In this document: piece by piece, positions 8,735-20,506 of the stretch
Numbering within the stretch: the stretch's first letter is position 1
How the letters are laid out: the number at the start of each line of letters is the position of its first letter
NCBI GenBank assembly: GCA_015680685.1
Contig: MNCI01001960.1
Coordinates: 58,763 to 120,762, forward strand
Source: Gnetum montanum
Taxonomy: Eukaryota; Streptophyta; Gnetopsida; Gnetales; Gnetaceae
Reading direction: 5' to 3'
DNA length: 62,000 nt
Position numbers and translations under genes: made by a program
The notes under the pieces: generated by a model
Database searches by the model: none
Seen by the model: the letters and a program-made list of their open reading frames with translations, nothing else
Told to the model about the DNA's origin: nothing

Positions 8735-10641
8735 TGTTGATGCCACTCTCCCATGCTAGCATGGGGCCGTTAATTGATTTGATATTAAAATATATATATT
8801 ATAAAAATTCCCTTCTGTATGTCCAAAGGCATATACATATATGAAATTTTAAATACCAGAGAACGTAATAGTTTTAGTGAACCTCTTTACAGAGCTGAAA
8901 ATATTTAGGACCTCTGTCCAAAGAGTTAGGTAGATAGATTCAATGGCATGTTTTCTAGTTGAGCCTTGTGTGTATGAGAGAAAAAGGCATATTCTCCTTC
9001 TGAAATCGGTCTTTGCACCAAAAATAAGTCTGCACGGAAATAAGTCCTCTGATATTTCACAACCAACGTCTGCATATTCAGAATCTGGAAATATACGCTC
9101 GGGTCAGGGCTGAATGATTATTCTGTCAACCCCAGTCACATTTCAGCGTGTAAGAGACGAGCCCGGTGAGAGGTCAAAGGTGCTCTTCTTTCCTAGTTGC
9201 TGCCAGCTTTACGGAGCACACCCACAACCTTATTTCCCAACACTGTTCAAATCCTGAGAAACATTTACGGTTTCAACCAGTGTCATGAAACGCATAAAAT
9301 CAGTATGACCTGTTAGGCAAAGACAGGCATTTTACTATCACGTAAACGTCATTTTTCATTTTCATTGATTATGCATGTCACACTGGAGGGTCAATTACTT
9401 TTACAAAACGCAATCGCTTTGCATCAAAGAGGACCATTTCTACGTTAAATATATATACACACACCAAAAATAAAGCTCTAAAATCCATAGACAAATTGGG
9501 TGGTCATGCAAGTTAGACCTGATGCATCTATGCTTTGGCGTAAGGTTTCAATTTTTGAAGTTAATACAAATGTCGTTAGTGGCAATTTCGGCACTCATAT
9601 GTACAAGAAATAATCACAGAATGACTAAAAAGTAAAAACAATGCTACCGTTGATATACGAAACATACGAATTTGTTGATGAGAAAGCTTAAAGCACAAAC
9701 CAATAAAAGGGGAAAAGGAACCCAGCATGTTAGGTAACCTAATGGGAGACTATTAATCTGCATGGTTGCGATCTTTGAATCCCTCCTAACACAATCATTC
9801 TTCAGGTTTTTCAACCGTCGTGGTGTGTTGTTGGTGGCCAGTACATCACTGGGCCGTGAGATGTGGACTTCGCAGCTCCCACGTTCCTTTAGTGTTTCCG
9901 ACACCAACATGGCTGCGTTTTTTCTCAGCCTGCTTCTTCGTTTTTGCAGTCGGCAGAACAGGAAACAGAAAGGAGGCGGTAGACTTGGGGAGTAAAAGAT
10001 AAAGCCTTCCCCACAGTCTGAATCGGGGGATTTTGCGGGGGAATTCTTATTTTTCATTTTTTAGGGAAGGACGGTGAGAGAGAGGAAAAGGGAGACCTCT
10101 GTCCAAAATTCTGGAAGGAGTTCAGAGAGGAGCTGCAAACAGATCCAAGAGCCAGAGCCAGAGGTGTAGACTTGTTGAAGGAGGTGTGCTTCCCACAAGC
10201 AGACAAGTTCGTACCAGATGCTATCCATTTAGCGGACCAGTGCTCTATATTGTGCTGTCTTTGTCTTTCGCTAAAATACCTTTTGTTTGATATTTTTGTA
10301 ATTGACAACATTAGTCTCTCTTGTATGTTTATTTCTAAATAAGTGTTTTAATTGAGACATCAAGTTTTCAAGCTCTCAATTATTTTGAAACTTTCATTTT
10401 TAGCATGATCATGTGTTGCTATTTTACTCTTCCTTGTCAAGTTTAAAATCCAGACAGTTAGTCCATCTAAATTTCTTTGTCAAAATTATCAGCTTGATTT
10501 TATCTATTTCAACATTGCATTGCACTTACTAGTTGAGACTATTTTTAGGTTTCCATACCTATACGAGAGATGTCCTAGGCAATAGTCTCTTAAGATGAGT
10601 TTCATGGGTGTTTCTGTATGACCAAAATCTATGCATCAACA
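8735..10641. mobile_element. 1.9-kb TG...CA insertion of unknown family (probable solo LTR)
   Basis: It begins TGTTGATGCC and ends TGCATCAACA, so the termini are a 9-bp inverted repeat (TGTTGATGC) with TG...CA ends. It is flanked by GGTGT at 8730-8734 and 10642-10646. Removing it with one TSD copy joins the LINE frame exactly: LLLLYGC then VTWEPFLSK. TG...CA ends with a 5-bp TSD are the hallmark of LTR retroelements, and no internal gag/pol is seen, so a long solo LTR is the best reading. It has visibly higher GC and complexity than its surroundings. The minus-strand frame 9644-10057 and the plus-strand frame around 10070-10330 (contains KFWKEFREELQTDPRARARG) are open but unrecognised. Confidence 0.75.
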
Positions 10642-11132
10642 GGTGTGTTACATGGGAACCTTTTCTTTCTAAACATAATTGGAAAAAACTAAAACATGTT
10701 TTAAAAAAAATTTTTCAATATGATTTTCAAGTGAAAGTGCAAACTTCTTATAATATCTTACTTTTAGAAGTAAATTTGTTTCCTCTTGAAGTTGAAGCTC
10801 TTTGTCAATTTATTACTCATACTTAGAAGTTAAGTCATATAGAGGGAGTCAATTGTGCTAAGGAGATAATGAATGCTACACAAGAAAATGAATACTTGCA
10901 TCAAGGAAAATTATGGTTCCAATCATGAAATATTGTAATTCAAGATCTTCCTTTAAACAAAAGGGTCTTTAGGAAGACTATAAATGAAAAATTCTTGACT
11001 AAAGCTTGGTTAAACACATAAGGAAAAAATATTTTTATTTACATTATGTTAGAGGAGGTTTGTTATGTATTACTCAAAAGTTTCTGTTATCAACTATTCC
11101 TATTCATTTAAGGAATCAAGTTGCTAGAGCAT
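10642..11132 (+). pseudogene. LINE segment 2 (post-RT region)
   Basis: The frame resumes immediately after the 8735-10641 insertion with VTWEPFLSKHNWKKLKHV, then QVKVQTSYNILLLEVNLFPL and EVEALCQFI. This is the conserved stretch after LINE RT in plant elements (YGCEVWG..., then TPY.ILL.E.G..P.E). After a stop near 10826 it continues with recognisable but broken coding sequence to RNQVARA at 11128-11132, where Gypsy-1 interrupts. The last five bases, AGCAT, are the Gypsy-1 target site. Confidence 0.8.
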
Positions 11133-11987
11133 TCATAAATCCAAAAATTTTAAGTCAATGATATCATGGTTATGATATGTATCTTAACATACGTTATCGT
11201 ATAAATGATATCGTGTGGTGTGTGTTAGCCTATATAAGCAACACTTGGATGCATGGATCTATAGTAGATTTGATAGCCTAGTGATAGAATTCTTTCAGTT
11301 TGTTTTCTTGAATTTTGTACTTAGCAGTGTGTGCCTATAGTCTGATGTTTTGTAATTGAGGAAAATCTTTATTCGAGTGTGATGTACTTGGATACATTGC
11401 ATGACTGGAAATAAAGATCAAGATTAGTCTACATCATTGCAACAACACTTGGTTTTATTTTTGTTTTCAATTAGTTTAATTTTTTACTATTTTCATAGTT
11501 AATGTTTATAATTACTTGCAATTTACTTTTAATGTCATTAAGCAGAATGAGTACTAGTGATCTTGACCACGTAAATGTAACTACTTGGTAACCTAGAAGT
11601 ATTATCACTTAGTACACTTAATAGTGAGGTACCTAGTAATCCCATTAGAAGTTACACGAAGTCCAAGGTGTGATTGAAAGGTTTGGATTGGCTACTCATT
11701 ACATAGGCTACTTTAGATTTTTTTTATTATTACTTAGATTTAGAAACTGTTACTTTCAATTCATGTTTATTAGGAGCATAATGACCAACACAACATCAAT
11801 ATCATATACCTCAACGTGAGTTAAACTATACACATTGATTTTACTAACTCACATGGGAAGACAACGATCATGAATGCTAATCAATTATTGGTATAATCAC
11901 ATTTCCTTATCTATGGAGTTCGACTAGGATTACACTTGAACACTTGTATCTCATATGGTTGGGTGTTGGATACTCCACCTCTCATTA
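11133..11987 (+). repeat. Gypsy-1 5' LTR (855 bp)
   Basis: It starts TCATAAATCCAAAAATTTT, where the first G of the expected TGAT is changed to C, and ends CTCATTA. It has a TATA box (TATATAAG, 11231-11238), and U3 contains several GATATC-type palindromic motifs (11160-11215). It aligns along its length with 20507-21357. Confidence 0.92.
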
Positions 11988-11988
11988 T

Positions 11989-12006
11989 TGGCATCGTCGT
12001 CGGGGA
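11989..12006 (+). other. Gypsy-1 primer-binding site
   Basis: TGGCATCGTCGTCGGGGA lies one base after the LTR. It is a diverged form of TGGCGCCGTTGCCGGGGA, the tRNA-Asp-complementary PBS of Athila/Tat elements. Confidence 0.85.
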
Positions 12007-12124
12007 TAAGTCAATGTTATACTAAGTAATTAATTTTTGAAAGTTCATTGTATTAAAACCTAACTCTAATCTTCACAACTTTAATATAAAGCACACCTAA
12101 CACAAACCGTCAAGAAACAATAAC

Positions 12125-14640
12125 ATGGCTTCACATAATGATCAACTATCACTTGCCAAGGAAACAAGGAGTAGCAATAGAATTCTTGATAAAGAAGATT
12201 GGGGAATGCTAATGTAGACATGTATTACTTATGCTCACACCGATCCATACCATCTAGACTTCACCTTCATGTACCATCAAGACAGACAAATGAGGTGGAG
12301 AGATATGCAAGACAACATAGTTTTTCCTCCTGAATGTGTAGCAATCAACATGCTATAAACTACTCTAAGAGGAATGCACTTGAACTAGATTCAAAAAGGG
12401 TATCATGTGACTCAACACATGACCAAACCTTACAAACCTATAAGGGAGAAAATAAAGAGGGATGTTGCTATGGAAATTAAACATGTTCATAACAAAGGAA
12501 AGAAAACTAACACATTTGTTATCATAGAAGAGCTTGATGTTGATCAGTTAATTTCAAAACAACTCTACCAGAACCATGACAAATAATTAAAGACACATAT
12601 TATCAAACTAGAAGAACCTGTCACTTAACTCTACCCTAGTAGAGCCACACAATGGAGAGGCAACTAACTCAAGATAAAAGCAGGACTCTGAGCTAGACGA
12701 TCCTGCTAAGTGCTACAAGGAAACTCAAAAGAGTCATGAAAGGGGAACTAGCTAGCATCATTTTGCTGCTACCTCCTTTGCTTCATTATGATCATCAAAG
12801 GACTATGATAGGAGACAACATAAGTACTAAGAATTTGATAGAAAAAAGAGAAGAGCTCATGGTCATCATGACTAATACTCAAGGTATTTTGATTTAGAAG
12901 ATGAGGAATATGAAAGAAGAAGGCATAGAAATAGAAGAGAGGATTAAGAAAGGCATAAGCATAGAAGGAGTCACTGCTACCACAAAGCCTATGAACCTAA
13001 TCATGATGATGAACCCTTTATGAAAACTTGGAACATTATCAACATTCAAAAAGTAGTCTACATACCAGCTAGGCACATGTGAGATAGTTGAATCAAACAA
13101 CTAGATATGAATAACATGCCCTTATTTAAAGGAGGTTACAATGCTAATCCTCAGCATCACCTTGGAGCATTCCATGATGCATGTGCCCTTCAAAACATAG
13201 AGCATGATTACTAGAAATTAAACCTATCTCCTACAACACTTGTGAAGGAAGCCAAAAGTTGGTACAAGTCACTGGAACTTGAATCCATCAGACGTTGGAG
13301 TACCATGCTTAAAATTTTCAATGACAAATATTAGACATATTCATGAGTGTCAAACCTAAGAAAGAAAATCTAGAACTTGAAAGAATGAACTCATGAGACC
13401 CATGATGCAGCAATGGGCAGATATTATTCACTATTACATAGATGCCTAGGTCATGGATTTTCATAAAAGGAATAGCTAAGGAACACCATAGATGGGCTAA
13501 TAAGTAAGAAAAGAGAGATCCTTGAAGTTTATGCCCAAGGAAGACTATTAGAATTAACCATCCATAGAATTCAAAGGCTCATCAATCAAGTGGAAAAAGA
13601 ATAAGCAGAACTCAGAAAAAGGGAATTAGCTAAAGAATAAAATAGGGATCCATCAATATGTAAAAGAGATGCACATGTATGTAATACCTAAGAGGAAGAA
13701 ACTTTGGATCAGGTCTTTGGGAAAGAGATGCTATTGATTTAGAAATCTATTGCTAATGTAGCAGCACAAGTAGCGAAAAGGTGGGATTCGGTAGATGAAT
13801 GATGTATAATAGCATTAAATATTGTGGAGGAGAAAGTGGAAAAAGAACATAACATAGGCATAGAAAAAAAGAAGAAGAAGGAATTTGGACAAAAGGACAA
13901 AGTCGCTTTAGTAGTTGGGTGCTTAGACATCAACTCCATAGATGATGAAGGTTGCACTATGTGCTAGTACAAACATCCTAAAGGATGTTGTCCAGTCATA
14001 GTACATCTACAAGAAACTAGGGCATACATACTTAACCCAAGATATGTTCAAAAGTAAATGCCCAAATGGTTACCTTATCCTCAAGGTAACTATAGATGGT
14101 AGCCTCAAGTAATGTACTATGCTAGTGGAGCCTTGTCATAGCCCTAGGAGCACTACCATTAGTAGTGATAGTAATCGTAATCATGGATCATGCCACCACC
14201 ATACCAATATTATCCATATCGACAACCATATTATTATGGATATTATGGCCAACATCTAGTCTCACTTGATCATGCAAATGTTCAAGCCCCATAATATTAT
14301 TCAACAGCATACCATAGATCGATGCTACCAAGGACAAATTCCAACTTATATGTGCATCTAGCAATAGTTGGACTTGTTACTCAACACTTTAATCCTATGA
14401 AACTAGTGACACATCCTATTATGCAGGGGAAATTTCCATCACAATCTCAGCCAAAAAATCCTACAAGGGCAGTTAATACACATGAGAGAAAGGTTACTTA
14501 TGAGTCTTAATCCAAGAAATGATCATTCTTTAGAATGAGCCTAGAGAAGACTTAGCAGATTAAGAACACATCTAACTTCATCCCATCCACATCAAGTCCT
14601 TTCTAATGTACTAATCTTTCAACTTCATTAGGTTCAAACA
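12125..14640 (+). pseudogene. Gypsy-1 gag
   Basis: Starts MASHNDQLSLAKETRSSNRI at the ATG equivalent to that of Gypsy-2 (31783). Conserved blocks: HQDRQMRWRDMQDNIVFPP (about 12270), the capsid-like core DMNNMPLFKGGYN, LGAFHDACAL, ESIRRWSTMLKIF (13100-13330), then a knuckle CTMC.YKHPKGCC near 13953 with C-x2-C-x3-H spacing, and a proline/tyrosine/glutamine-rich tail (14060-14300). Many in-frame stops (mostly TAG) and frameshifts inactivate it. In the family Gag forms the particle and packages element RNA. Confidence 0.85.
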
Positions 14641-17480
14641 TCACAATCTTCATGCTCACACAAATAGTAACCCATTGGATCAAGGCAAGGGCTCTTTCAT
14701 AGAAAAGAACTGATCTAGGAAGTCCCTTGATTTATCTCCAAATAGTAGAACAAAAATTGTGCAAATCTCTATTAGATTCCAGGTTTGGAGTAAATATGAT
14801 ATCTCAAGACATGTATCCACCACTAAAGAAAAGTAACATCTATTTAGAGCTTGCAAACCAATCAATCATAGTTCCACTTGGATAGGTGGATGATGTGATT
14901 ACCACCATCAGTGGCTACTCCTATCCCATTGATTTTCTAGTAATTCATGTGGAGAGAAATAAGGGAGAGTTTCCAATTATCATGGAAAGATCCTGGCTTA
15001 GCACCATGGATGCTAAGCTTGGAATTTGTGATTTATCCTTGGAAATTTTCAAGGAAGATGAAACCAGAATCATACACAGATGAAGGGCTCCATGTATTGC
15101 ATATAGTAATCATGGGTACAATTGTGTGCAAAGAATTTGAACCATTAAACGAAAAGAGACTAAGGCATGTAATCAATGTGTAGAAACAAGTTGTATGCAA
15201 AATTACCAGTATGTAGTAACCACCCAATAAGAGGGTTAGTGTCTAATTACTAGTGAAGAAACCCAACATGATAAGTACATGGAACCAAAAGAACATAACA
15301 TTAGCACCTATGTGATAGACATAGATAAGCTAGAAAAATTAGGGAAAAGACACTCTTACCCTCAAAAAAATTAGAAGGAAGAAATGGACTGGGGACACTT
15401 GGAAATCCCAGACATAATGAAACCAGAACCACCAGAATTGAAGGCCCTATTGACCACATTAGAATACATAATTTTGAGCAATAAGAAGCTAGTAATTATC
15501 AATGCCAACCTAGATAAGGAACAAAAAGAAAAACTACTAGAAGTGTGCAATAGATGACCCACAACATTCATGTGATCTTATGATGAGATTGCAGAAATTG
15601 ATCCACAAATTTGCCAACATCAGGTCTACATTGATCTTATAGTTAAACTAGAATGTCAACCTTAATGAAGACTTAATTCTAAACTTAAGGAGGTAGTCAA
15701 GTAATAATTAGAAAAATTACTAAAGGCATAATTAATTTATCCAATTATGGATAGTGAATGGATAACTCTTTGGTGATAGTTCCAAAGAAGGGAGGCAAAT
15801 GGCACATTTGCATCAAATTTCGATTGTTGAACTTAGCCACATTTAAGGATCATTTCCCATTGCCCTTTGCTGATCAGGTCATAGACATAATTTCAGGACA
15901 TGAGTAGTACAGTTTTCTGGATGGATATAGTGGATACAATCAAATCTGCATTGCAGCGAAGGACCAAGAAAAAACCATGTTCACTAGTTCATGGGGAATG
16001 TTTCCTTATAGACAAATGCCTTTTGATCTATGTAATGCACCAACAACCTTTTAGAGACTAGATTTAAGCACTTCCAAAAGTAGATAGGCAATGGTGTTGA
16101 AGTTTTCATGGATGATTTTTCCAAATACAAGCTAGATTTCCAACAAGCCTAGGATCAATTTGAGCAAGCATTTAAAAGATGTGTTGAAACTAATCTAAAG
16201 CTCAATTGGTAGAAGAGCCATCTTATGGTCTAGCAAGGCATAATAATAGGACAAAAAATCTTCTAAAAGGGTATAGAGGTAGATCCTGAAAAAATTAGAG
16301 TAATCCAAAATATCACTCAAAGGCCACAGACAGTAAAAGATGTATGATCCTTTTTAGGCCATATGGGATACTATAGAAGATTTATTAAAAACTTCTTGAA
16401 AATAGCCAAATTTCTTGTAGAACTCACAAAGAAGGATGTATCTTTTAAGTGGACTGAGTCATGTAAAAAGGCATTCAAATCTTTGAAATAGATGTTAGTT
16501 GACACACCAATTCTCTAAGCCTTGGATTGGTCAAGGGATTTCTGTATCATGATTGATAACTTCAACTATACACTTTGTGTGGTATTGACACAACTTGATG
16601 ATTAATAGAGATCATACTACATACATTATGCTAGGAGGAGCATCACTAGAGGACAATTAAACTACACCACAACTAAAAAGGAGCTAATGGCTATAGTGTA
16701 TGCATTTGAAAAATTTTAACATTATGTGCTTATTTACCAAATATATGTTCATACAAACCATAGTGCCATCTGATTTATAATGAACAAGATAATGGTTAGT
16801 CCTAGAGTGATAAGATGGCTTATGATTCTTTAAGAGTTTGACATTACCATGATTGATAGAAAAGGGATAGAAAATTCTATAGCTAATCATTTATCAAGGT
16901 TGAAATGAGATACAAACAATTGAGTAGAACCCCTAGCAGACCAATTTCTTGATGAGGACCTCTTGACTAGAACAACAAAGGCTATTAGTTCAACAGAACA
17001 ACCATGGACTATAAAGTAGTGGACATACCTCACCACACAAGAGCTTCTTGTTGAATGGAATAAAAAACAATAAGAACAATTTCTTCACAAAGCTAGACAA
17101 TGCATGGAAATAAATGGAAACCTGTACAAAATTTGTGTAGATGGGCTCGTTAGATGGTGTATACCTAATCATGACCAGTAACAGGTATTAAAAGATGCAC
17201 ATGACAGTCCATGTGGTGGCCACTATGCAAGGTGTAGAACAACACTTAAATTATTGATGGAAAGCTACTTCTAGCCTACTCTATTCAAAGATGCACATAC
17301 CTTTGTCTAATTATGTGAACATTGCCAAAACAATGGAAGAATTATGGCCAAACATGAAGGGCTGCAACATTGGATACAACCATTGGAATCCTTTGATATT
17401 TGGAAAATTGATTTCATGGAATCCATTCAACTAATGTCAAATGGAAAAGCATACATTATTGTGACTAATGATCTAAGAAC
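14641..17480 (+). pseudogene. Gypsy-1 protease, RT, RNase H and partial integrase
   Basis: Protease shows LLDSRFGVNMIS near 14767 (the catalytic D-S-G has become D-S-R) and, later, FPIIMERSWLSTMDA. RT (about 15690-16330) shows ATFKDHFPLPFADQVID, FLDGYSGYNQICIA and FMDDF near 16105 as the catalytic motif. RNase H follows with LDWSRDFCIM, QLNYTTTKKELMAIVYAFEKF and RKGIENSIANHLSRL (about 16890). Integrase starts with a zinc-binding part (DAHDSPCGGHY, then CEHCQ near 17315) and enters the catalytic core at IWKIDFMES. It breaks off near 17480, losing the other catalytic residues. Multiple stops and frameshifts are present. Confidence 0.88.
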
Positions 17481-17550
17481 TTGATATAACTAAGGGTATG
17501 AGTAAGTTATTAAATTGTTGCCCATTTAAGAGAATATTCTAGTAATTCCA

Positions 17551-17570
17551 AACCCTTGATTGATTATAGA
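17551..17570 (+). promoter_or_regulatory. Splice-acceptor-like site at start of Gypsy-1 third ORF
   Basis: AACCCTTGATTGATTATAG directly precedes ATG at 17570. Gypsy-2 (48202-48220) and Gypsy-4 (33976-33995, minus) have the same arrangement with CCTTTTT and TTATAG before ATG. The form suggests a 3' splice site for a spliced subgenomic mRNA; splicing is inferred. Confidence 0.5.
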
Positions 17571-20292
17571 TGACCCCAAAAAGAGGGCACAAGGAGAACT
17601 CCCATGACTGGTAAGAAAAATGCCATGTAGTTGTGGAAGAGAACAAGTGAGCGAGCAAACTTTGCAAGTAGAACAAGGAGAGTAGGAAGCATTATCCTTT
17701 AGCATTCATCAACAAACTCCTACCATAGAGCAATCTACTCAAGCAGAAGTGAATGTTCCACCAGTACATGTTCAAGGACAACAACGTACACTATCACTTG
17801 AATGTCTTTAGGGTATTCAAGAAAAATTCATCATGTTGATAGTAATTGTGGAACTTAAGTCTGAATCATTCTTGGAATTTTATCCAAAAGCTATTAAAGC
17901 CCAACTTTAGTCACCTCCTTTGTGGCCTACTTTGACAAAAAACGGAGAATGGTATCTAGAAGAAACACTCCAATTTTGGCAAAATTGAGAAGTTGATGCT
18001 ATAGTCAAAATTGAAGGAATCTTAGTATCTTACTTAGTTAAGGCAATTGTAGAGGTATTGAATGTGCCTAATCAAGGAGTAGAGATGCAGAAATATTAAT
18101 TAGATTTGGCATAAATGCTACGAAGTTGTGGTTACAGTAGGTGTATGGAAAGGAAGATAAAGAATACAGTGAATTGACTACAGAAAAAATGATCTACTTT
18201 AAAATTAGCACTTATCACTTATTTCCTACTAAAAGACTGAATATAATCTCTACATATGCAGCCATAGGAAGTGCAATATTAATAGAGAAATTCAATGCAA
18301 ACATTGCTAACCTCTACTCCATAGAAATCCAAAGGTGGTTCGAAGAAAACAAGGAAAGGAATTTAACACTTCCATTTCCTTGCCTCATTCGAAAGTTATG
18401 TAAATGAGTTAGTATCGAAGGGCATACAAATGATGCATTAAGGAAGGCACAAAATGCTTCCTATGTTGAAATGCTTAAGCCAGTGCCTTCCAAAAAAGAC
18501 TAATTAGAAGAATAACCAGGCATTGAGGAGACTACCCGACCCATAGGACAACAGCAGCAACCACAAGTTTCATCATCACCATTGCAAGATTACCAATCTT
18601 CAATGAGTCATCTACAGTAAATTGCAGAAACTATTAATTGGGGAAGTAAAGAAGAGGTCAATTTATTCAAAGTTATTGATGATGCAGTTAGACCAACCAT
18701 TGCAACCAATCCTACTAGTGGATAAATATTGTTGTAGTCAAAAGGATAGGCCCAATTGTCACAATAGATTTCTAGGAATGCCACATCATTCCAATTGCTA
18801 CTTGAATAGGGAGAAAGAGCCACAGTTGTGGTCATGCAGCACCATGATGCAGTGGGAGCCATAGAAGAAATCATAGATCACATTAAAGAATATTTTAATG
18901 TACTTATTATGCCACTAGTTGATATTTCTAGAACCAAAGATGCTTAAATGCTAGTTGGTGCCTCTATGACTCTTACGAACATGAAGATGTGTTGGATAGA
19001 CTATTGTAGATAGGACAAGTTATGAAAAATCTATTTGATATTCCTAGTAATATCACTACAACATAGTTTGAATTAATTACCACCAAAGAAAAATTAATCA
19101 TGGTCATAACCAGGGTAGAACATGCTGAGAATGTGCTTTGCCAATTACATGAAGACCTTGTAGCCCTGAGAGCAGAAAGGAGAGATCCAACTTAGTTCAT
19201 ATCACTAGATGAAATAGCAAAATTTAGAACTAACAAGATCAATTTCCTCCTTAAGAACAATAAATATATAGTAGATGAGAAAGAAAATGTAGTATGGAAA
19301 GCTTCAATAGTTGAAGCCTAATTATATGCCCATGCCAAAGTACTTGCTTCCTTACAAGAAGAAAGCAAACAACTCATTGAGGACAACATGAGGTTGACCA
19401 TAATAGAAATGTAGAAAAACACTCTACAAGAAAGTATCCATTAGTTGATAGAGCTACTAATGAGGGTTAACTAAGATATAAGCCACCTCATAAGAGAAAA
19501 TAGAACCCTCTATATGGAGGAGGTATGTACCATTAGACAAAAATTAACTATCAAAATTAGTGCATGGAAAAATGAGGCCAAGAAACATAAAAGACTCAAA
19601 AAACACTTCTGAGACCAAGTGCATTTGTATAAACAAACAAATGAGAAAGAAAACTAGATGGAAAAGGCCAAAATAAGTTTGATTCAGCACACAATTCTGA
19701 TTGGAAATCCTTCTTGGACATGGCTCAGATCTATCAAGTGGAAGTGAAAAAGAAAGACTTGTAGATAGAAGACTTAAAAGAATATATGGTGTTAGCAAAC
19801 CTATGATATGCTAATTTGGCCATGTTAAGAGTAGGCAGGCCCAAAAATGAACTAGAATAACAAGTAGTAGTCACTTATGCTTTAGATGAGAAGGAGTTTG
19901 CAAATAGAAAAGATTCTCTATAGAAACATTAAGTAGCAAACTCAAAACTAGAAGTAGTTAAGGTTGACTACCAAGGGTAGAAGGATGCAATAGTGAATCT
20001 AGCCAAAAGATTAATAGACTATCGTGAACTTGGACAAAAGGCCAGAGCTTTTGAAGAAGAGTGAGGAAAGTTTGTAGTGTGGTATGTTAAAGCTAATCAA
20101 ATTTTTCCACAACTACCATGTCTATGGAATGTGCCGAATCCTTCCAGCATTGGTTCATCAGCATGAATGATCCATGATCCCAAAATGGAAGAAGAGAAGT
20201 TGCAGGCACTCTTAAATAGATACTAATTCAAGAAGTTTGATGACAAAAGGAAGACACCTATGGAAGAGCCACTTTCACTCGGAACAAAATAA
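17570..20292 (+). pseudogene. Gypsy-1 third ORF (unknown protein, globular domain plus coiled coil)
   Basis: Begins at ATG 17570 after the acceptor-like site and runs with frameshifts and stops to TAA at 20290-20292. The N-terminal half has blocks also found in Gypsy-2: EWYLEETLQFW, VDAIVKIEG, VSYLVKAIVEVLNV, then YGKEDKEYSELTTEKMIYFK and ISTYHLFPTKRLN (18141-18245), KFNANIANLYSIEIQRW and YVEMLKPVPSKKD. The second half (about 19000-20050) is rich in E, K, L and R with heptad-like spacing, suggesting a long coiled coil. A short C-terminal block (KKFDDKRKTPMEEP) recurs in Gypsy-4. Its position after integrase matches the env-like ORF of Athila elements, but I see no clear signal peptide or transmembrane segment, so function is unknown. 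Confidence 0.65.
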
Positions 20293-20506
20293 GGTTACAC
20301 TTAACGTTACTAGATTTTGTTTTTTTTTTTCATTTTTTGTTAAAATTGTCATGTCATGTGTTCATTTTTTGTAAACTCCATTGTGGCACTAGAGAGTCAT
20401 GTATATAGAAGTTAATCTCATATAAATCTACCTTCTAATTTTGTAAGGAACTCCATCCTCATTTTGTTTTAACTTGACGACAAGTTTTTAGTTAGTCATG
20501 AGGGTA
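20293..20506 (+). other. Gypsy-1 3' untranslated region and polypurine tract
   Basis: Non-coding, T-rich near 20318-20340. It ends GTTAGTCATGAGGGTA, whose purine-rich end primes plus-strand synthesis; Gypsy-3 has TTTAGTCATGGGGGTA at the same place. Confidence 0.75.

Noticed and set aside
9644-10057. 137-codon minus-strand frame as a host gene
   Set aside because: It lies wholly inside the TSD-flanked 8735-10641 insertion, has no recognisable domain, and its end is a hydrophobic run of ordinary AT-rich sequence.
8909-10110. Shared 14-mer GACCTCTGTCCAAA at 8911 and 10095 as evidence for two LTRs within the insertion
   Set aside because: Similarity does not extend beyond this short word on either side, so it does not define a second LTR.
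8735-10641. hAT- or MITE-like DNA transposon reading of the insertion
   Set aside because: The duplication is 5 bp and the ends are TG...CA; hAT elements make 8-bp duplications and have other termini, so an LTR origin fits better.
11989-12006. tRNA gene at the primer-binding site
   Set aside because: Only the 18-nt complement of a tRNA 3' end is present; there is no cloverleaf. No tRNA gene was noticed elsewhere.
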